Shown: piece after piece, positions 45,841 through 52,956 of the stretch
Layout of the letters: the number at the start of each line of letters is the position of its first letter
Numbering within the stretch: the first letter of the stretch is position 1
From: UBA8389 sp942493385
Lineage (GTDB): Bacteria > Bacteroidota > Bacteroidia > Bacteroidales > UBA1402
NCBI GenBank assembly: GCA_942493385.1
Contig: OW818699.1
Span: forward strand, 1,984,001-2,048,000
Length of the DNA: 64,000 nucleotides
Direction: 5' to 3'
Notes under the pieces: generated by a model
Told to the model about the DNA's origin: nothing
The model's input: the letters and a program-made list of their open reading frames with translations, nothing else
Database searches by the model: none
Position numbers and translations under genes: made by a program

Positions 45841-46728
45841 ATGACCGACGTCAAACAAAATTCCGTCAAAGCCTGGCTGCTCGCCGCCCGCCCCAAAACC
45901 CTGGCCGCCGGTTCAGTTCCGGTACTGGTGGCTTCCAGTCTGGCTGTGCATTTCGGCCGTTTTCAATGGATACCTGCCTTGCTTTGCCTGCTGTTTGCCT
46001 TACTGGCTCAAATTGCCTCCAATTTCAGCAACGATTACTTCGATTTTGTCAAGAAAACTGACAACGAACATCGGTTGGGTCCTGCCCGTGCAGTGGCATC
46101 CGGCTGGATAGCACCGCGTCAAATGTTGATTGGCACGCTGATGGTCATCACGATGGCCTGTCTGTTCGGCCTCGGGTTGATATATTTCGGTGGTTGGGAA
46201 ATGATTCTGGTCGGCATTTGCTGCGTATTGGCTTTGCTTGCCTATACAGCAGGTCCCTGGCCCTTGGCCTACAACGGTTTGGGCGATTTGTTCGTATTGA
46301 CTTTTTTTGGTTTCGTCGCGGTTGTCTTTTCCTTTTACGTGCAAACGTTGTCGTTTGAGCCCTTGGTCTTCTTGGCTGGAGCCGTTGTCGGCTTGCCTGC
46401 AGTCAACATCTTGGTGCTCAATAACTACCGTGATCGTGATAACGACGCGGCCTGCAGAAAGCGCACTACAATCGTCCTAATCGGCGAAGCCTTCGGCCGC
46501 TATTTTTACCTGCTGAACGGTATCTTGGCAGTTCTTCTGTGCCTATTCTTTTTGAAGGAAGCACTCTGGGCAGCGGTTTTGCCTTTTCTATACCTGTTTC
46601 CTCATTACCAGACCTGGCGTAAAATGTGTCGGATCCGGGAGGGCAAAGCGTTGAACGCCCTGTTGGGAGAAACCGCCCGCAATCTGTTGGTTTTGGGGCT
46701 TTTGTTTTCGATTGGATTACTGATTTAA
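45841..46728 (+). CDS. menA: MenA, 1,4-dihydroxy-2-naphthoate polyprenyltransferase
   Basis: 295-residue UbiA-superfamily membrane enzyme with about eight to nine TM segments. The first Asp-rich prenyl-diphosphate/Mg2+ motif is NDYFDFVKKTDNEHRLGP, the second NNYRDRDNDAACRKRT; KAWLLAARPKTLAAG is the usual N-terminus. It attaches the polyprenyl chain to DHNA in menaquinone synthesis at the inner membrane. This implies a menaquinone-based electron transport chain (for example fumarate respiration). Other men genes are not in the window. It is divergent from the DUF2721 operon and convergent with the iron-sulfur protein; the gap between stops holds a perfect 25-bp inverted repeat. Confidence 0.93.
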   Translation: MTDVKQNSVKAWLLAARPKTLAAGSVPVLVASSLAVHFGRFQWIPALLCLLFALLAQIASNFSNDYFDFVKKTDNEHRLGPARAVASGWIAPRQMLIGTLMVITMACLFGLGLIYFGGWEMILVGICCVLALLAYTAGPWPLAYNGLGDLFVLTFFGFVAVVFSFYVQTLSFEPLVFLAGAVVGLPAVNILVLNNYRDRDNDAACRKRTTIVLIGEAFGRYFYLLNGILAVLLCLFFLKEALWAAVLPFLYLFPHYQTWRKMCRIREGKALNALLGETARNLLVLGLLFSIGLLI

Positions 46729-46809
46729 TCAGAGGTTTGACCTATGCGATTTGGTTTTAATGGACAGCTGGATTCGCATTTCTATAAAAATACACTTCTT
46801 GAAAAGTGA

Positions 46810-46878
46810 TTTCAAATTATCGCTACCTGAATAGTATTTAGACTTTCTAATTGCTATTCAGGTAGCGATAATTTGAAA
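46810..46878. repeat. Perfect 25-bp inverted repeat with 19-nt loop
   Basis: Arms 46810-46834 and 46854-46878 are exact reverse complements (25 of 25). The element lies between two convergent genes. The right flank has a short T-run (GTTTTTAA) and the left flank mirrors it weakly, so a bidirectional terminator is the simplest reading. The arms are longer than usual for that, so a mobile palindromic element is the alternative. Confidence 0.8.
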
Positions 46879-46948
46879 CGTTGTTTTTAACAATGGAAAT
46901 TACATATTCCTTAGACTCTCAAATACTTCCAGAGACTCCTGCCTCCGC

Positions 46949-47911
46949 TTACAACCACTCCTCCTTCTTAACCTCCCCCTGCACCGAAACCACGATGACC
47001 TTGATGGGAATGTGCCGTTTGGCTTTGTCGCGCGCCGTTTTGGCAATACCGACCAAGCCGCTGCAGCATGGCACTTCCATGATCATGACGGTGAGCATGT
47101 CAATTTCTGAGTCGTCAATCATGGATTCCAGTTTCTCCAAGTAATGGTCGATGTTGCTGTCCAATTTGGGACAGGCAATGGCCAATTTCTTACCTTTCAG
47201 GAACTTGCTGTGGAAGTTTCCAACTGCGAAAGCGGTGCAGTCGGCGGCCAGCAAGACGCTGGCACCTTGAAAGTAGGGTGCCTGAGGATTCAGTAAATGA
47301 AGTTGGACTGGAAACTGGCGGAGCTCGGAGGCTTGCTCTACCAATGAGGAAGCTGAAACAGTTTCAGAAGCGGCAGTCGCAAACGCAGGCCGCATGCCCT
47401 GCATCGGGCTTTTGGGAGTAACTCCAGCAGGCACCTGACACGCCTCATAAACTGGTTTTTTCGGTAAGCCGGCTCCAACAGCTGCAGCCGGTTCGCCCCA
47501 GGTCTTTTCATGAGAACCGGAACACCCGCAAGCCAACGTTTCCTGCTTGTGCAATAAGGCGACGTCAAAATCAATGCCGTGTGCTTTGAGCCAAGCGACC
47601 CCCTCCTGAACCAATTTCTTTTCACCGTGATCTTTCAGGTGCTTGAGATGCGCCAGAATGACCGCTTCCCCTTTGCCGGAGATGCGTTCCATCACGGCGG
47701 ACTCGCTATAGGGTTCAGCCTCGCGTTCTTCAAGGACGATGGCATTCACTGGGCATTCGCCGATGCAGGCACCAAGCCCATCGCAATAAAGTTCGCTTAC
47801 CATGACAGCCTTGCCGTCAATGAGTTGAAGGGCGCCTTCGTGGCAGCCGGTTACGCAATTGCCGCAGCCGTTGCATAAGTTTTCGTCGATTTTGATGATG
47901 GTCCGTTTCAT
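46949..47911 (-). CDS. 4Fe-4S dicluster ferredoxin-like protein
   Basis: 320 residues starting at MKRTIIKIDEN; in-frame codons just upstream overlap the promoter. The N-terminus carries two [4Fe-4S] motifs, CNGCGNCVTGC (~13-23) and CDGLGACIGECP (~43-54). After a helical stretch there are further cysteine motifs, LACGCSGS and, near the end, EVPCCSGL. An Ala-rich linker (~175-205) separates the ferredoxin part from a C-terminal domain (LLAADCTAFAVGNFHSKFLKGKKLAIACPKLD). Proteins of this type are often next to hybrid-cluster-protein genes and are presumed electron carriers. The neighbour is a divergent Crp/Fnr regulator with a shared palindrome, consistent with nitrosative or redox control. No hcp gene is in the window. 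Confidence 0.8.
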   Translation of the reverse strand: MKRTIIKIDENLCNGCGNCVTGCHEGALQLIDGKAVMVSELYCDGLGACIGECPVNAIVLEEREAEPYSESAVMERISGKGEAVILAHLKHLKDHGEKKLVQEGVAWLKAHGIDFDVALLHKQETLACGCSGSHEKTWGEPAAAVGAGLPKKPVYEACQVPAGVTPKSPMQGMRPAFATAASETVSASSLVEQASELRQFPVQLHLLNPQAPYFQGASVLLAADCTAFAVGNFHSKFLKGKKLAIACPKLDSNIDHYLEKLESMIDDSEIDMLTVMIMEVPCCSGLVGIAKTARDKAKRHIPIKVIVVSVQGEVKKEEWL

Positions 47912-47915
47912 AGGG

Positions 47916-47923
47916 CAAAAGTA
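47916..47923 (-). promoter_or_regulatory. -7 element (TACTTTTG) of the iron-sulfur protein gene
   Basis: It matches TAnnTTTG on the minus strand. The final G is 4 nt from the ATG, predicting a leaderless or near-leaderless mRNA. The GTAAC palindrome lies 20-40 bp upstream, a position suited to activation. Confidence 0.55.
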
Positions 47924-47943
47924 CATCAACTAGGCGGCGTTTT

Positions 47944-47963
47944 TTTGTAACCAATGTTACAAA
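47944..47963. promoter_or_regulatory. HcpR-type palindromic operator (GTAAC-N4-GTTAC)
   Basis: A perfect 8-bp inverted repeat with a 4-bp spacer lies between the two divergent genes. GTAAC-N4-GTTAC is, from memory, the motif reported for HcpR-type Crp/Fnr regulators in Bacteroides and clostridia. It overlaps the -33 region of the regulator's promoter (autoregulation) and sits upstream of the iron-sulfur gene's -7 element. Confidence 0.65.
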
Positions 47964-47968
47964 TTGCA

Positions 47969-47976
47969 TATCTTTG
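47969..47976 (+). promoter_or_regulatory. -7 element (TATCTTTG) of the Crp/Fnr regulator gene
   Basis: It matches TAnnTTTG; the ATG follows 8 bp after it. A TTG that could be mistaken for an in-frame start (47964) lies directly before this element. Confidence 0.55.
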
Positions 47977-47984
47977 AAAAAAAA

Positions 47985-48656
47985 ATGTCCAAACTTTTTC
48001 AATGTCCCTTGTTTCGTGGCATTCCCACTGAAGAGATTGCGGTTTTGCTGGCAGACCACTATACGGTGAAAACATTTCGCGCAGGCGAGTTGATTGCCTT
48101 GCAGGCCAGTTTGTACGATCATCTGCTCATTGTTTCAGAGGGTTTTGTTCGGGGTGAAATGACCGATGCCCTGGGCCGAAGCACCTTGATTGAAGAAATT
48201 CAAACACCAAGAGCCATCGCACCTGCCTTTTTGTATGCCACCGAAAACAGGCTTCCAGTTTCCATCATCGCTGCCGTTCCGACTGAAATCACGTCTATTC
48301 ACCGCACTGTTTTTACTTCCATGATGCAAAAGGATGCCCGATTGCTCACCAATTACCTCAACAGCATGGCCGACCGCAGCCGATTCTTGTCAGAAAAACT
48401 TCGCATGCAACGCTTCGGCACCATCAAAAGCAAGCTGGCCCGTTACCTGCTTGAAATCTCCCAACGATTGGCAAACAGTTCCACGCCGCTGACTGAATTC
48501 ACCATACCCCATACCCAACAACAACTCGCCGATATCTTTGGCGTGACAAGGCCTGCATTAGCCCGCGCCATCAAACAATTGGAGAATGAAAACATCATTC
48601 AAACCAAAACAAAAAACTTCCGAATTCTGAATAGAAAACAGTTGATGGATCTTTAG
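47985..48656 (+). CDS. Crp/Fnr-family transcriptional regulator, probably HcpR-like
   Basis: 223 residues starting at MSKLFQCPLF, the ATG downstream of the promoter. The N-terminal cyclic-nucleotide-binding-like beta-roll (FRAGELIALQASLYDHLLIVSEG) and long dimerisation helix are followed by a Crp-type helix-turn-helix (HTQQQLADIFGVTRPALARAIKQLE). The roll has no Fnr-type N-terminal cysteine cluster, which argues against an iron-sulfur oxygen sensor and is compatible with HcpR, a family implicated in nitric oxide and hydroxylamine stress. The palindrome GTAAC-N4-GTTAC in its own promoter and the divergent ferredoxin-like gene support the HcpR assignment. Ligand not deducible. The following gene is convergent, 4 bp away. 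Confidence 0.85.
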   Translation: MSKLFQCPLFRGIPTEEIAVLLADHYTVKTFRAGELIALQASLYDHLLIVSEGFVRGEMTDALGRSTLIEEIQTPRAIAPAFLYATENRLPVSIIAAVPTEITSIHRTVFTSMMQKDARLLTNYLNSMADRSRFLSEKLRMQRFGTIKSKLARYLLEISQRLANSSTPLTEFTIPHTQQQLADIFGVTRPALARAIKQLENENIIQTKTKNFRILNRKQLMDL

Positions 48657-48660
48657 ACCT

Positions 48661-49038
48661 TTAATTTGTTTTTTGGGTGGGAATGACGAACATCATCACC
48701 ACAGCACCGAGGAGGGCCGATCCGATAACCAAATATTTAAGCCAGGTTGCCTCCAAGATGAATACGCAAGAGACGGTCACCATGATGACCATCAGGAAGA
48801 GTGAACCCAGCTTGAACCACATCGTCATGCCTTTGCCCGACCGGAAATCATCTATGTATTTGCCAAGGTGCTTGTGTTTTATGAGTCTGTTGTAAAGTTT
48901 ATCGGAACCGCGCAAGTACAACCAGGCTGTAAGCAGCATGAACGGCGTAGCCGGAAGTCCGGGCACGATGATGCCGATGAGGCCTAGGATTAGGGAAAGC
49001 GTTCCGAGAACTATGTAGATTGGCTTGAGAAAAATCAT
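48661..49038 (-). CDS. DUF454 (YbaN family) inner-membrane protein
   Basis: 125 residues with the family hallmark GLIGIIVPGLPATPFMLLTAW and three predicted TM segments (~8-28, ~30-45 and a C-terminal pair at ~75-118). The short charged loop RGSDKLYNRLIKHKHLGKYIDDF is also typical. DUF454 proteins are small inner-membrane proteins of unknown function, common across bacteria. It is convergent with the Crp/Fnr regulator and its upstream region has a good TAnnTTTG element. No functional clue from neighbours. Confidence 0.87.
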   Translation of the reverse strand: MIFLKPIYIVLGTLSLILGLIGIIVPGLPATPFMLLTAWLYLRGSDKLYNRLIKHKHLGKYIDDFRSGKGMTMWFKLGSLFLMVIMVTVSCVFILEATWLKYLVIGSALLGAVVMMFVIPTQKTN

Positions 49039-49057
49039 GCACGATTTGATTGGGCTG

Positions 49058-49065
49058 CAAAGATA
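49058..49065 (-). promoter_or_regulatory. -7 element (TATCTTTG) of the DUF454 gene
   Basis: It matches TAnnTTTG on the minus strand, 19 bp before the ATG. Confidence 0.5.
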
Positions 49066-49105
49066 GAAAATCCGTTTTCAATTCGAATATTAAGGAGTGT
49101 TAATC

Positions 49106-49136
49106 TTGCAATATGGCAGTTTGTGTGTTACATTTG
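49106..49136 (+). promoter_or_regulatory. Promoter (TTG ... TACATTTG) of the phosphatase-like lipoprotein gene
   Basis: The -33 TTG (49106-49108) and -7 TACATTTG (49129-49136) have a 20-bp spacer, the best-spaced pair in the window. Confidence 0.6.
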
Positions 49137-49171
49137 AATAGCCGTTAATGCTAGTTGGGGCGTTCAGCCAA

Positions 49172-50056
49172 ATGAAAAACCGAGTCTTGGTTTGGTTGCT
49201 GATGCTTTGGGGATTCTACTCCTGCGAGCTGCCCATCGCAAATGAAACGGACCGGTTTTATTCCGATACGCTTCAGGTAGGGACGTATAATGTCCGAATT
49301 TCAACTCCTGTCGATAACGACCACCGTTCCTGGTGTTTCCGTCGCAATTTCGTGGCATTGCAAGTCTATACGCATGGATTTGACGTGTTTGGAATTCAAG
49401 AGCTTGTGGATGGGGATCAGGAAATGGACCTCAAACTATTGCTTCCTGACTTTGCCTTTTATGTGAAAGGAAACGGCAATTCGGCCGGAAACTGTGGAAT
49501 GCGGATTGCTATTGTTTACGACAAACGTCGCTTCGAAGTACAGGATTCCGGATTCTTTTTCCTGTCTGAAACGCCTGATCGACCATCATTGGGCTGGGAT
49601 GCCGACTTTGTACACCTCTGTCAGTGGCTCAAATTGCACGATAGGCATACCTTGAAAGACTTCTATTATTTCAACACCCACCTCAACTGTACCGGTAAAG
49701 AAGCCCGCAAAAATAGTGTTCTGCTGATACTGGATAGAATAAGTCGTTTACCAGCGGAAATTCCAGTCATTTTGAGTGGAGACTTTAATGCCGCCCCTTC
49801 AGAAACGGATACTTATGGACCACTTTCAAGCCTTCTTTCTGACAGCAGAGTAACGACTGAAACCGAGCCGGAAGGTTTTTCGGGTACGTTCAACAACTGG
49901 GATTGGCTCACATACAAGTTTACGGAAGATCGCAGGATCGACTATGTTTTTGTTCGTTCTGTCTGTGTACTCAGCTATCAAGCCATCAACGATCAGTATG
50001 TAGACGATTGCTGGCCATCCGATCATTTTCCCGTTAAGATTTCTGTGGTTCTGTAA
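49172..50056 (+). CDS. Endonuclease/exonuclease/phosphatase-family lipoprotein
   Basis: The start at MKNRVLVWLLMLWG gives a lipoprotein signal (LWGFYSC, Cys16); an ATG eight codons upstream is possible. The 294-residue protein has the EEP (DNase I-like) core: LQVGTYNVRIS, FGIQELVDGD, FNTHLNCTG, ILSGDFNAAPSETD, RRIDYVFV and a final SDHFPVKISV. Family members hydrolyse phosphodiester or phosphomonoester bonds with divalent metal. As a lipid-anchored envelope protein it is more likely a phosphatase or secreted nuclease than a repair enzyme, in line with similar Bacteroidota proteins; substrate unproven. It is preceded by a well-spaced promoter and followed by the ATP-cone nuclease gene. Confidence 0.88.
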   Translation: MKNRVLVWLLMLWGFYSCELPIANETDRFYSDTLQVGTYNVRISTPVDNDHRSWCFRRNFVALQVYTHGFDVFGIQELVDGDQEMDLKLLLPDFAFYVKGNGNSAGNCGMRIAIVYDKRRFEVQDSGFFFLSETPDRPSLGWDADFVHLCQWLKLHDRHTLKDFYYFNTHLNCTGKEARKNSVLLILDRISRLPAEIPVILSGDFNAAPSETDTYGPLSSLLSDSRVTTETEPEGFSGTFNNWDWLTYKFTEDRRIDYVFVRSVCVLSYQAINDQYVDDCWPSDHFPVKISVVL

Positions 50057-50066
50057 TCGGTTTTTA

Positions 50067-50093
50067 TATATTTGTACACCGGTTCGGTACAAA
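50067..50093 (+). promoter_or_regulatory. -7 element (TATATTTG) overlapping an inverted repeat
   Basis: The TAnnTTTG match (50067-50074) runs into a 7-bp inverted repeat, TTTGTAC-N9-GTACAAA (50071-50077 / 50087-50093), with a central ACCGGT. The repeat would cover the transcription start, a good place for a repressor. It lies 13 bp before the nuclease ATG. Confidence 0.45.
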
Positions 50094-50105
50094 ACAATTT
50101 TTTAA

Positions 50106-50945
50106 ATGGCAAAAACAACCATGATCCGAAAGGTCTCCGGCGATATGGAACCTTTCTCCAGGACCAAACTGATGTCCTCGCTCCATCGTTCGGGAGCCGA
50201 CAATGAAACCGTTCATTCCATCATCGCGGATGTGGAATCTTGGATGTTCGACGGCATCACCTCCAAAAAGATCTACGACAGAGCTTTTGCACTGTTGCGG
50301 AAGAAGCAACTCGGTATCGCTGCAAGGTACAAGTTGAAGAACGCCATGATGGAACTCGGACCGACCGGTTATCCGTTCGAATTCTTTGTAGGCCAGGTAT
50401 TTAAGTTGCAAGGCTATCATGTGGAAGTAGGGCAGGTGCTTCAGGGACACTGCGTCACCCACGAGGTGGATGTGATTGCGACCAAGGACATGCATCAGTA
50501 TTTCGTCGAGTGCAAGTATTACCAAACCACCGGAAAGAATGCCAATGTGCAAGTGCCCATGTACATTCGTTCGAGGGTGGACGACCTCATCAAATTCCGA
50601 AAGGACTTGCCTCAGTACGCCGGATATACGTTTCACGGCGTTGTGGTGACCAACACCCGTTTCACCACGGATGCCATCTCCTTTGGGGAATGCACCGGTT
50701 TGGAATTGTTGAGTTGGGATTATCCTTCCGGAAAAGGATTGAAGGAATTCATCGACAAGGAGCATATATTCCCAGTAACCGTATTGACCAAGCTTCTGAA
50801 TGCGGAGAAGCAGCAGCTGATGGAAAGGGGCATTGTCATTTGCAGTCAGTTGCTCGAGAATCCTGAAGCCTTGTTGCATATTGGTCTGGATGAACGCCGT
50901 CAACAAAAAATCCTGGACGAAGTCCGAATCCTTTGTCCGTTTTGA
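50106..50945 (+). CDS. ATP-cone / Mrr-like PD-(D/E)XK nuclease fusion
   Basis: 279 residues, no signal peptide. The N-terminal part (MIRKVSGDMEPFSRTKLMSSLHRSGAD and KIYDRAFALLRKKQLGIAARYKL read in pieces, ~5-88) is an ATP-cone, the nucleotide-sensing domain of ribonucleotide reductase and NrdR. After a GYPFEFFVGQVFKLQGYHV linker (~93-111), the Mrr/restriction-endonuclease-like PD-(D/E)XK core shows E120-V-D122 and E135-C-K137 (FVECKYYQ). The C-terminal ~110 residues are helical. An ATP-binding regulatory cone in front of a nuclease suggests cleavage controlled by ATP or dATP. No methyltransferase or McrB-like partner is adjacent, so it is not a standard restriction system. Role could be defence, DNA repair or nucleotide-pool surveillance; not established. 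Confidence 0.78.
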   Translation: MAKTTMIRKVSGDMEPFSRTKLMSSLHRSGADNETVHSIIADVESWMFDGITSKKIYDRAFALLRKKQLGIAARYKLKNAMMELGPTGYPFEFFVGQVFKLQGYHVEVGQVLQGHCVTHEVDVIATKDMHQYFVECKYYQTTGKNANVQVPMYIRSRVDDLIKFRKDLPQYAGYTFHGVVVTNTRFTTDAISFGECTGLELLSWDYPSGKGLKEFIDKEHIFPVTVLTKLLNAEKQQLMERGIVICSQLLENPEALLHIGLDERRQQKILDEVRILCPF

Positions 50946-50970
50946 TGACTCTCCAAAGTGACATATTGAA

Positions 50971-51453
50971 TTATTCTTGGGTAAATTCTTGAATGAGTTG
51001 GGCGAATTTCGGAAATTGTTCAATTAATAGATCGCGTTCAGCCAGTTCAAAATCTTTAAACTCAAAACCAGGTGCGACAACGCAACTGACAAGTGCAAAG
51101 TTCCTTCCATCCGCCACTTTCGCTGCAAACCAGACATTGGCCGGCAAAACCACTTGAGGTACTTCCCCATTTGCCAGATCGTTTCCCAGCAAGATGGTTT
51201 CTAGTTTACCTTGAGACAATACTTGGACGACTAAAGATGTTCCCTGATGAAAAAACCAGGCTTCATCAGATTTAAGGCGGTGAAAATGGGATTTGTCCTT
51301 TTCTTTGAGCAAGTAATAAATGACCGTGCTCGTTCTTCTCAAGCAGTCTTCGCCCATAACAATTTCTTGTTCAGACCGAAAAGTTTCCCTGTAATAACCA
51401 CCCTCCGGATGTTCTTTTAACTGTAATTCCTGTATGAGTGCGCTGGCGTCCAT
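50971..51453 (-). CDS. DUF985 cupin-domain protein
   Basis: 160 residues of the DUF985/cupin_5 family: EHPEGGYYRETFRS at the N-terminus, STVIYYLLKEKDKSHFHRLKSDEAWFFHQG with the cupin His/Glu metal-type residues, then VVLPANVWFAAKVADG and ALVSCVVAPGFEFKDFEL. A single-domain cytoplasmic cupin; members are small-molecule binding or isomerase-like proteins of uncertain substrate. It is divergent from ahpC (156 bp between start codons) with its own TACTTTTG element. No operon partner. Confidence 0.87.
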   Translation of the reverse strand: MDASALIQELQLKEHPEGGYYRETFRSEQEIVMGEDCLRRTSTVIYYLLKEKDKSHFHRLKSDEAWFFHQGTSLVVQVLSQGKLETILLGNDLANGEVPQVVLPANVWFAAKVADGRNFALVSCVVAPGFEFKDFELAERDLLIEQFPKFAQLIQEFTQE

Positions 51454-51467
51454 ATCCTTATTTTTTT

Positions 51468-51475
51468 CAAAAGTA
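51468..51475 (-). promoter_or_regulatory. -7 element (TACTTTTG) of the cupin gene
   Basis: It matches TAnnTTTG on the minus strand, 14 bp before the ATG. Confidence 0.5.
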
Positions 51476-51550
51476 ACTGTTTTTTAAATGCTCTATCAAT
51501 ACATAGATAAATTCAATTCAAAAATCATTTCAATAGAGCGGTTAGATGAT

Positions 51551-51558
51551 TACTTTTG
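51551..51558 (+). promoter_or_regulatory. -7 element (TACTTTTG) of ahpC
   Basis: It matches TAnnTTTG, 51 bp before the ahpC ATG, leaving an A-rich leader. No clear OxyR-type site was recognised by eye. Confidence 0.55.
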
Positions 51559-51609
51559 TTCCAACGAAAAAAATTCAAATCGAATCATAACCCAAAAAAA
51601 AATTGTAAC

Positions 51610-52239
51610 ATGTCAGTATTAGTAGGAAAATCCGCCCCCTCATTCAATGCCAAAGCCGTCATCAACGGAAGTGAAATCATCGAAAACTTCTCCTTGGACC
51701 AATTCAAGGGAAAATACATCGTTTTCTTTTTCTACCCCGCTGATTTTACCTTTGTATGTCCCACAGAATTGCTCGCTTTTCAGGAAAAAGTGGCTGAATT
51801 CGCTGCCAAGAACACTGTTGTCGTGGGTGTTTCCACCGACTCTGAATTCTCTCATTGGAAATGGCTGAACACACCAACCAAGCAAGGTGGTATCGAAGGC
51901 GTCAAATATCCCTTGGTAGCTGACCAAAGCCTTCAGATATCCAAAGCCTTCGACGTTTTGGCCGGTGAAGAAGTTTGGGACGAAGACGGTAACGAATCGT
52001 TTGTTGGCGAACCCAAAGCATACCGTGGCTTGTTCTTGATTGACAAGGCAGGTGTCGTTCAGCATCAAGTGGTGAATAACATGCCGCTGGGTCGTAGCGT
52101 TGACGAAGTGGAACGTGTGTTGGATGCGCTGCAATTCACCGAAGAGTTTGGCGAAGTTTGCCCGGCCAACTGGAAAAAAGGAGATAAGGCAATGAAGCCT
52201 ACTCAAGAAGGCGTAAGTGATTATTTGTCAAGCAAATAA
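51610..52239 (+). CDS. ahpC: AhpC-type 2-Cys peroxiredoxin
   Basis: The start at MSVLVGKSAPSF is chosen because upstream in-frame codons lie in the A-rich leader. 209 residues with peroxidatic Cys50 in DFTFVCPTELLAFQ and resolving Cys184 in EFGEVCPANW, the typical 2-Cys AhpC arrangement. The loop around residues 100-135 is longer than in E. coli AhpC (EEVWDEDGNESFVGEP). AhpC reduces hydrogen peroxide and organic hydroperoxides; reduction is by AhpF or thioredoxin. No ahpF is next door, so another reductant gene or thioredoxin must serve it. Followed by a strong terminator that abuts the next promoter. Confidence 0.95.
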   Translation: MSVLVGKSAPSFNAKAVINGSEIIENFSLDQFKGKYIVFFFYPADFTFVCPTELLAFQEKVAEFAAKNTVVVGVSTDSEFSHWKWLNTPTKQGGIEGVKYPLVADQSLQISKAFDVLAGEEVWDEDGNESFVGEPKAYRGLFLIDKAGVVQHQVVNNMPLGRSVDEVERVLDALQFTEEFGEVCPANWKKGDKAMKPTQEGVSDYLSSK

Positions 52240-52262
52240 TTTCCACTACAATTTATTAAAAA

Positions 52263-52293
52263 GGCTGTTTCCGAAAGGGAGCAGCTTTTTTTT
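52263..52293 (+). terminator. Rho-independent terminator of ahpC
   Basis: A 10-bp stem (52263-52272 / 52277-52286, with three G-U pairs) is closed by a GAAA tetraloop and followed by eight Ts. The last T begins the next gene's -7 element. Confidence 0.85.
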
Positions 52294-52300
52294 ATCTTTG
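52293..52300 (+). promoter_or_regulatory. -7 element (TATCTTTG) of the SGNH esterase gene
   Basis: It matches TAnnTTTG, 17 bp before the ATG and directly overlapping the ahpC terminator tail. Confidence 0.5.
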
Positions 52301-52317
52301 TAAAAAATAATTATACC

Positions 52318-52956
52318 ATGTCAAAGTACTTTCTCCTTTCTCTTTTCCTGCTGATTTCAGTCGGTATTCAAGCAGCAGATACCATTCGGGTGGCCTGTAT
52401 CGGAAACAGCATCACGTATGGATCGGGTATCAAGAACCGTGATACCGATAGTTATCCGGCAGTGCTCGGTCAACTTTTGGGTGATAAGTACCAAGTTAGG
52501 AACTTTGGTTTGAGCGGCCGAACACTATTGAATAAGGGCGATCGACCCTATATGAACGAAAAGACCTTCAAGGTGGCCTTGAACTACCAGCCGAATGTTG
52601 TCGTCATCAAACTCGGCACCAACGACACCAAGCCACAAAACTGGAAGTTTCAGTCCGAATTCAAACAAGACCTCTCCGCTATGGTCGATAGCTTTCAGGC
52701 CTTGTCCTCCAAGCCACGAATATTCCTGTGTTACCCTGCCACGGCTTTTTCCGTGACTTGGGGCATCAACGACAGCATCATCGTGAACGGTGTGATGCCT
52801 TACGTAAAAGCAGTTTCAAAAGAAAAGAAGCTGAAAATCATCGATTTGCACAAAGTCACCATTGGAAAGTCCGAGCTTTTCCCGGACAAGATCCATCCCA
52901 ACGCAGAAGGTGCCAGAATTCTGGCAACCACTGTTTTTAAAGCGATTAAAAAGTAG
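52318..52956 (+). CDS. Secreted SGNH/GDSL hydrolase, probable carbohydrate esterase
   Basis: 212 residues with a signal peptide (MSKYFLLSLFLLISVGIQA). SGNH blocks are all visible: CIGNSITYGSG (nucleophile Ser31), NFGLSGRT (Gly block), VIKLGTNDTKP (Asn block) and FPDKIHPNAEGARI (Asp190, His193). The family removes acyl (often acetyl) groups from carbohydrates or lipids; the NSIT variant and lengths are like sialate or xylan O-acetylesterases. Exported to periplasm. It is convergent with, and overlaps by 11 bp, a parallel beta-helix gene that could act on a similar polysaccharide. Substrate not determinable. Confidence 0.88.
   Translation: MSKYFLLSLFLLISVGIQAADTIRVACIGNSITYGSGIKNRDTDSYPAVLGQLLGDKYQVRNFGLSGRTLLNKGDRPYMNEKTFKVALNYQPNVVVIKLGTNDTKPQNWKFQSEFKQDLSAMVDSFQALSSKPRIFLCYPATAFSVTWGINDSIIVNGVMPYVKAVSKEKKLKIIDLHKVTIGKSELFPDKIHPNAEGARILATTVFKAIKK

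Noticed and set aside
47944..47963. Classic Fnr or Crp site (TTGAT-N4-ATCAA or TGTGA-N6-TCACA)
   Set aside because: The half-sites are GTAAC/GTTAC, which fit HcpR-type sites better; the regulator also lacks an Fnr cysteine cluster.
47964..47984. TTG start for the Crp/Fnr regulator
   Set aside because: It overlaps the operator palindrome and the -7 element; the ATG at 47985 follows the promoter.
50064..51023. Minus-strand open frame (about 319 codons) opposite the ATP-cone nuclease
   Set aside because: It overlaps two supported genes and their promoters and shows no recognisable family.
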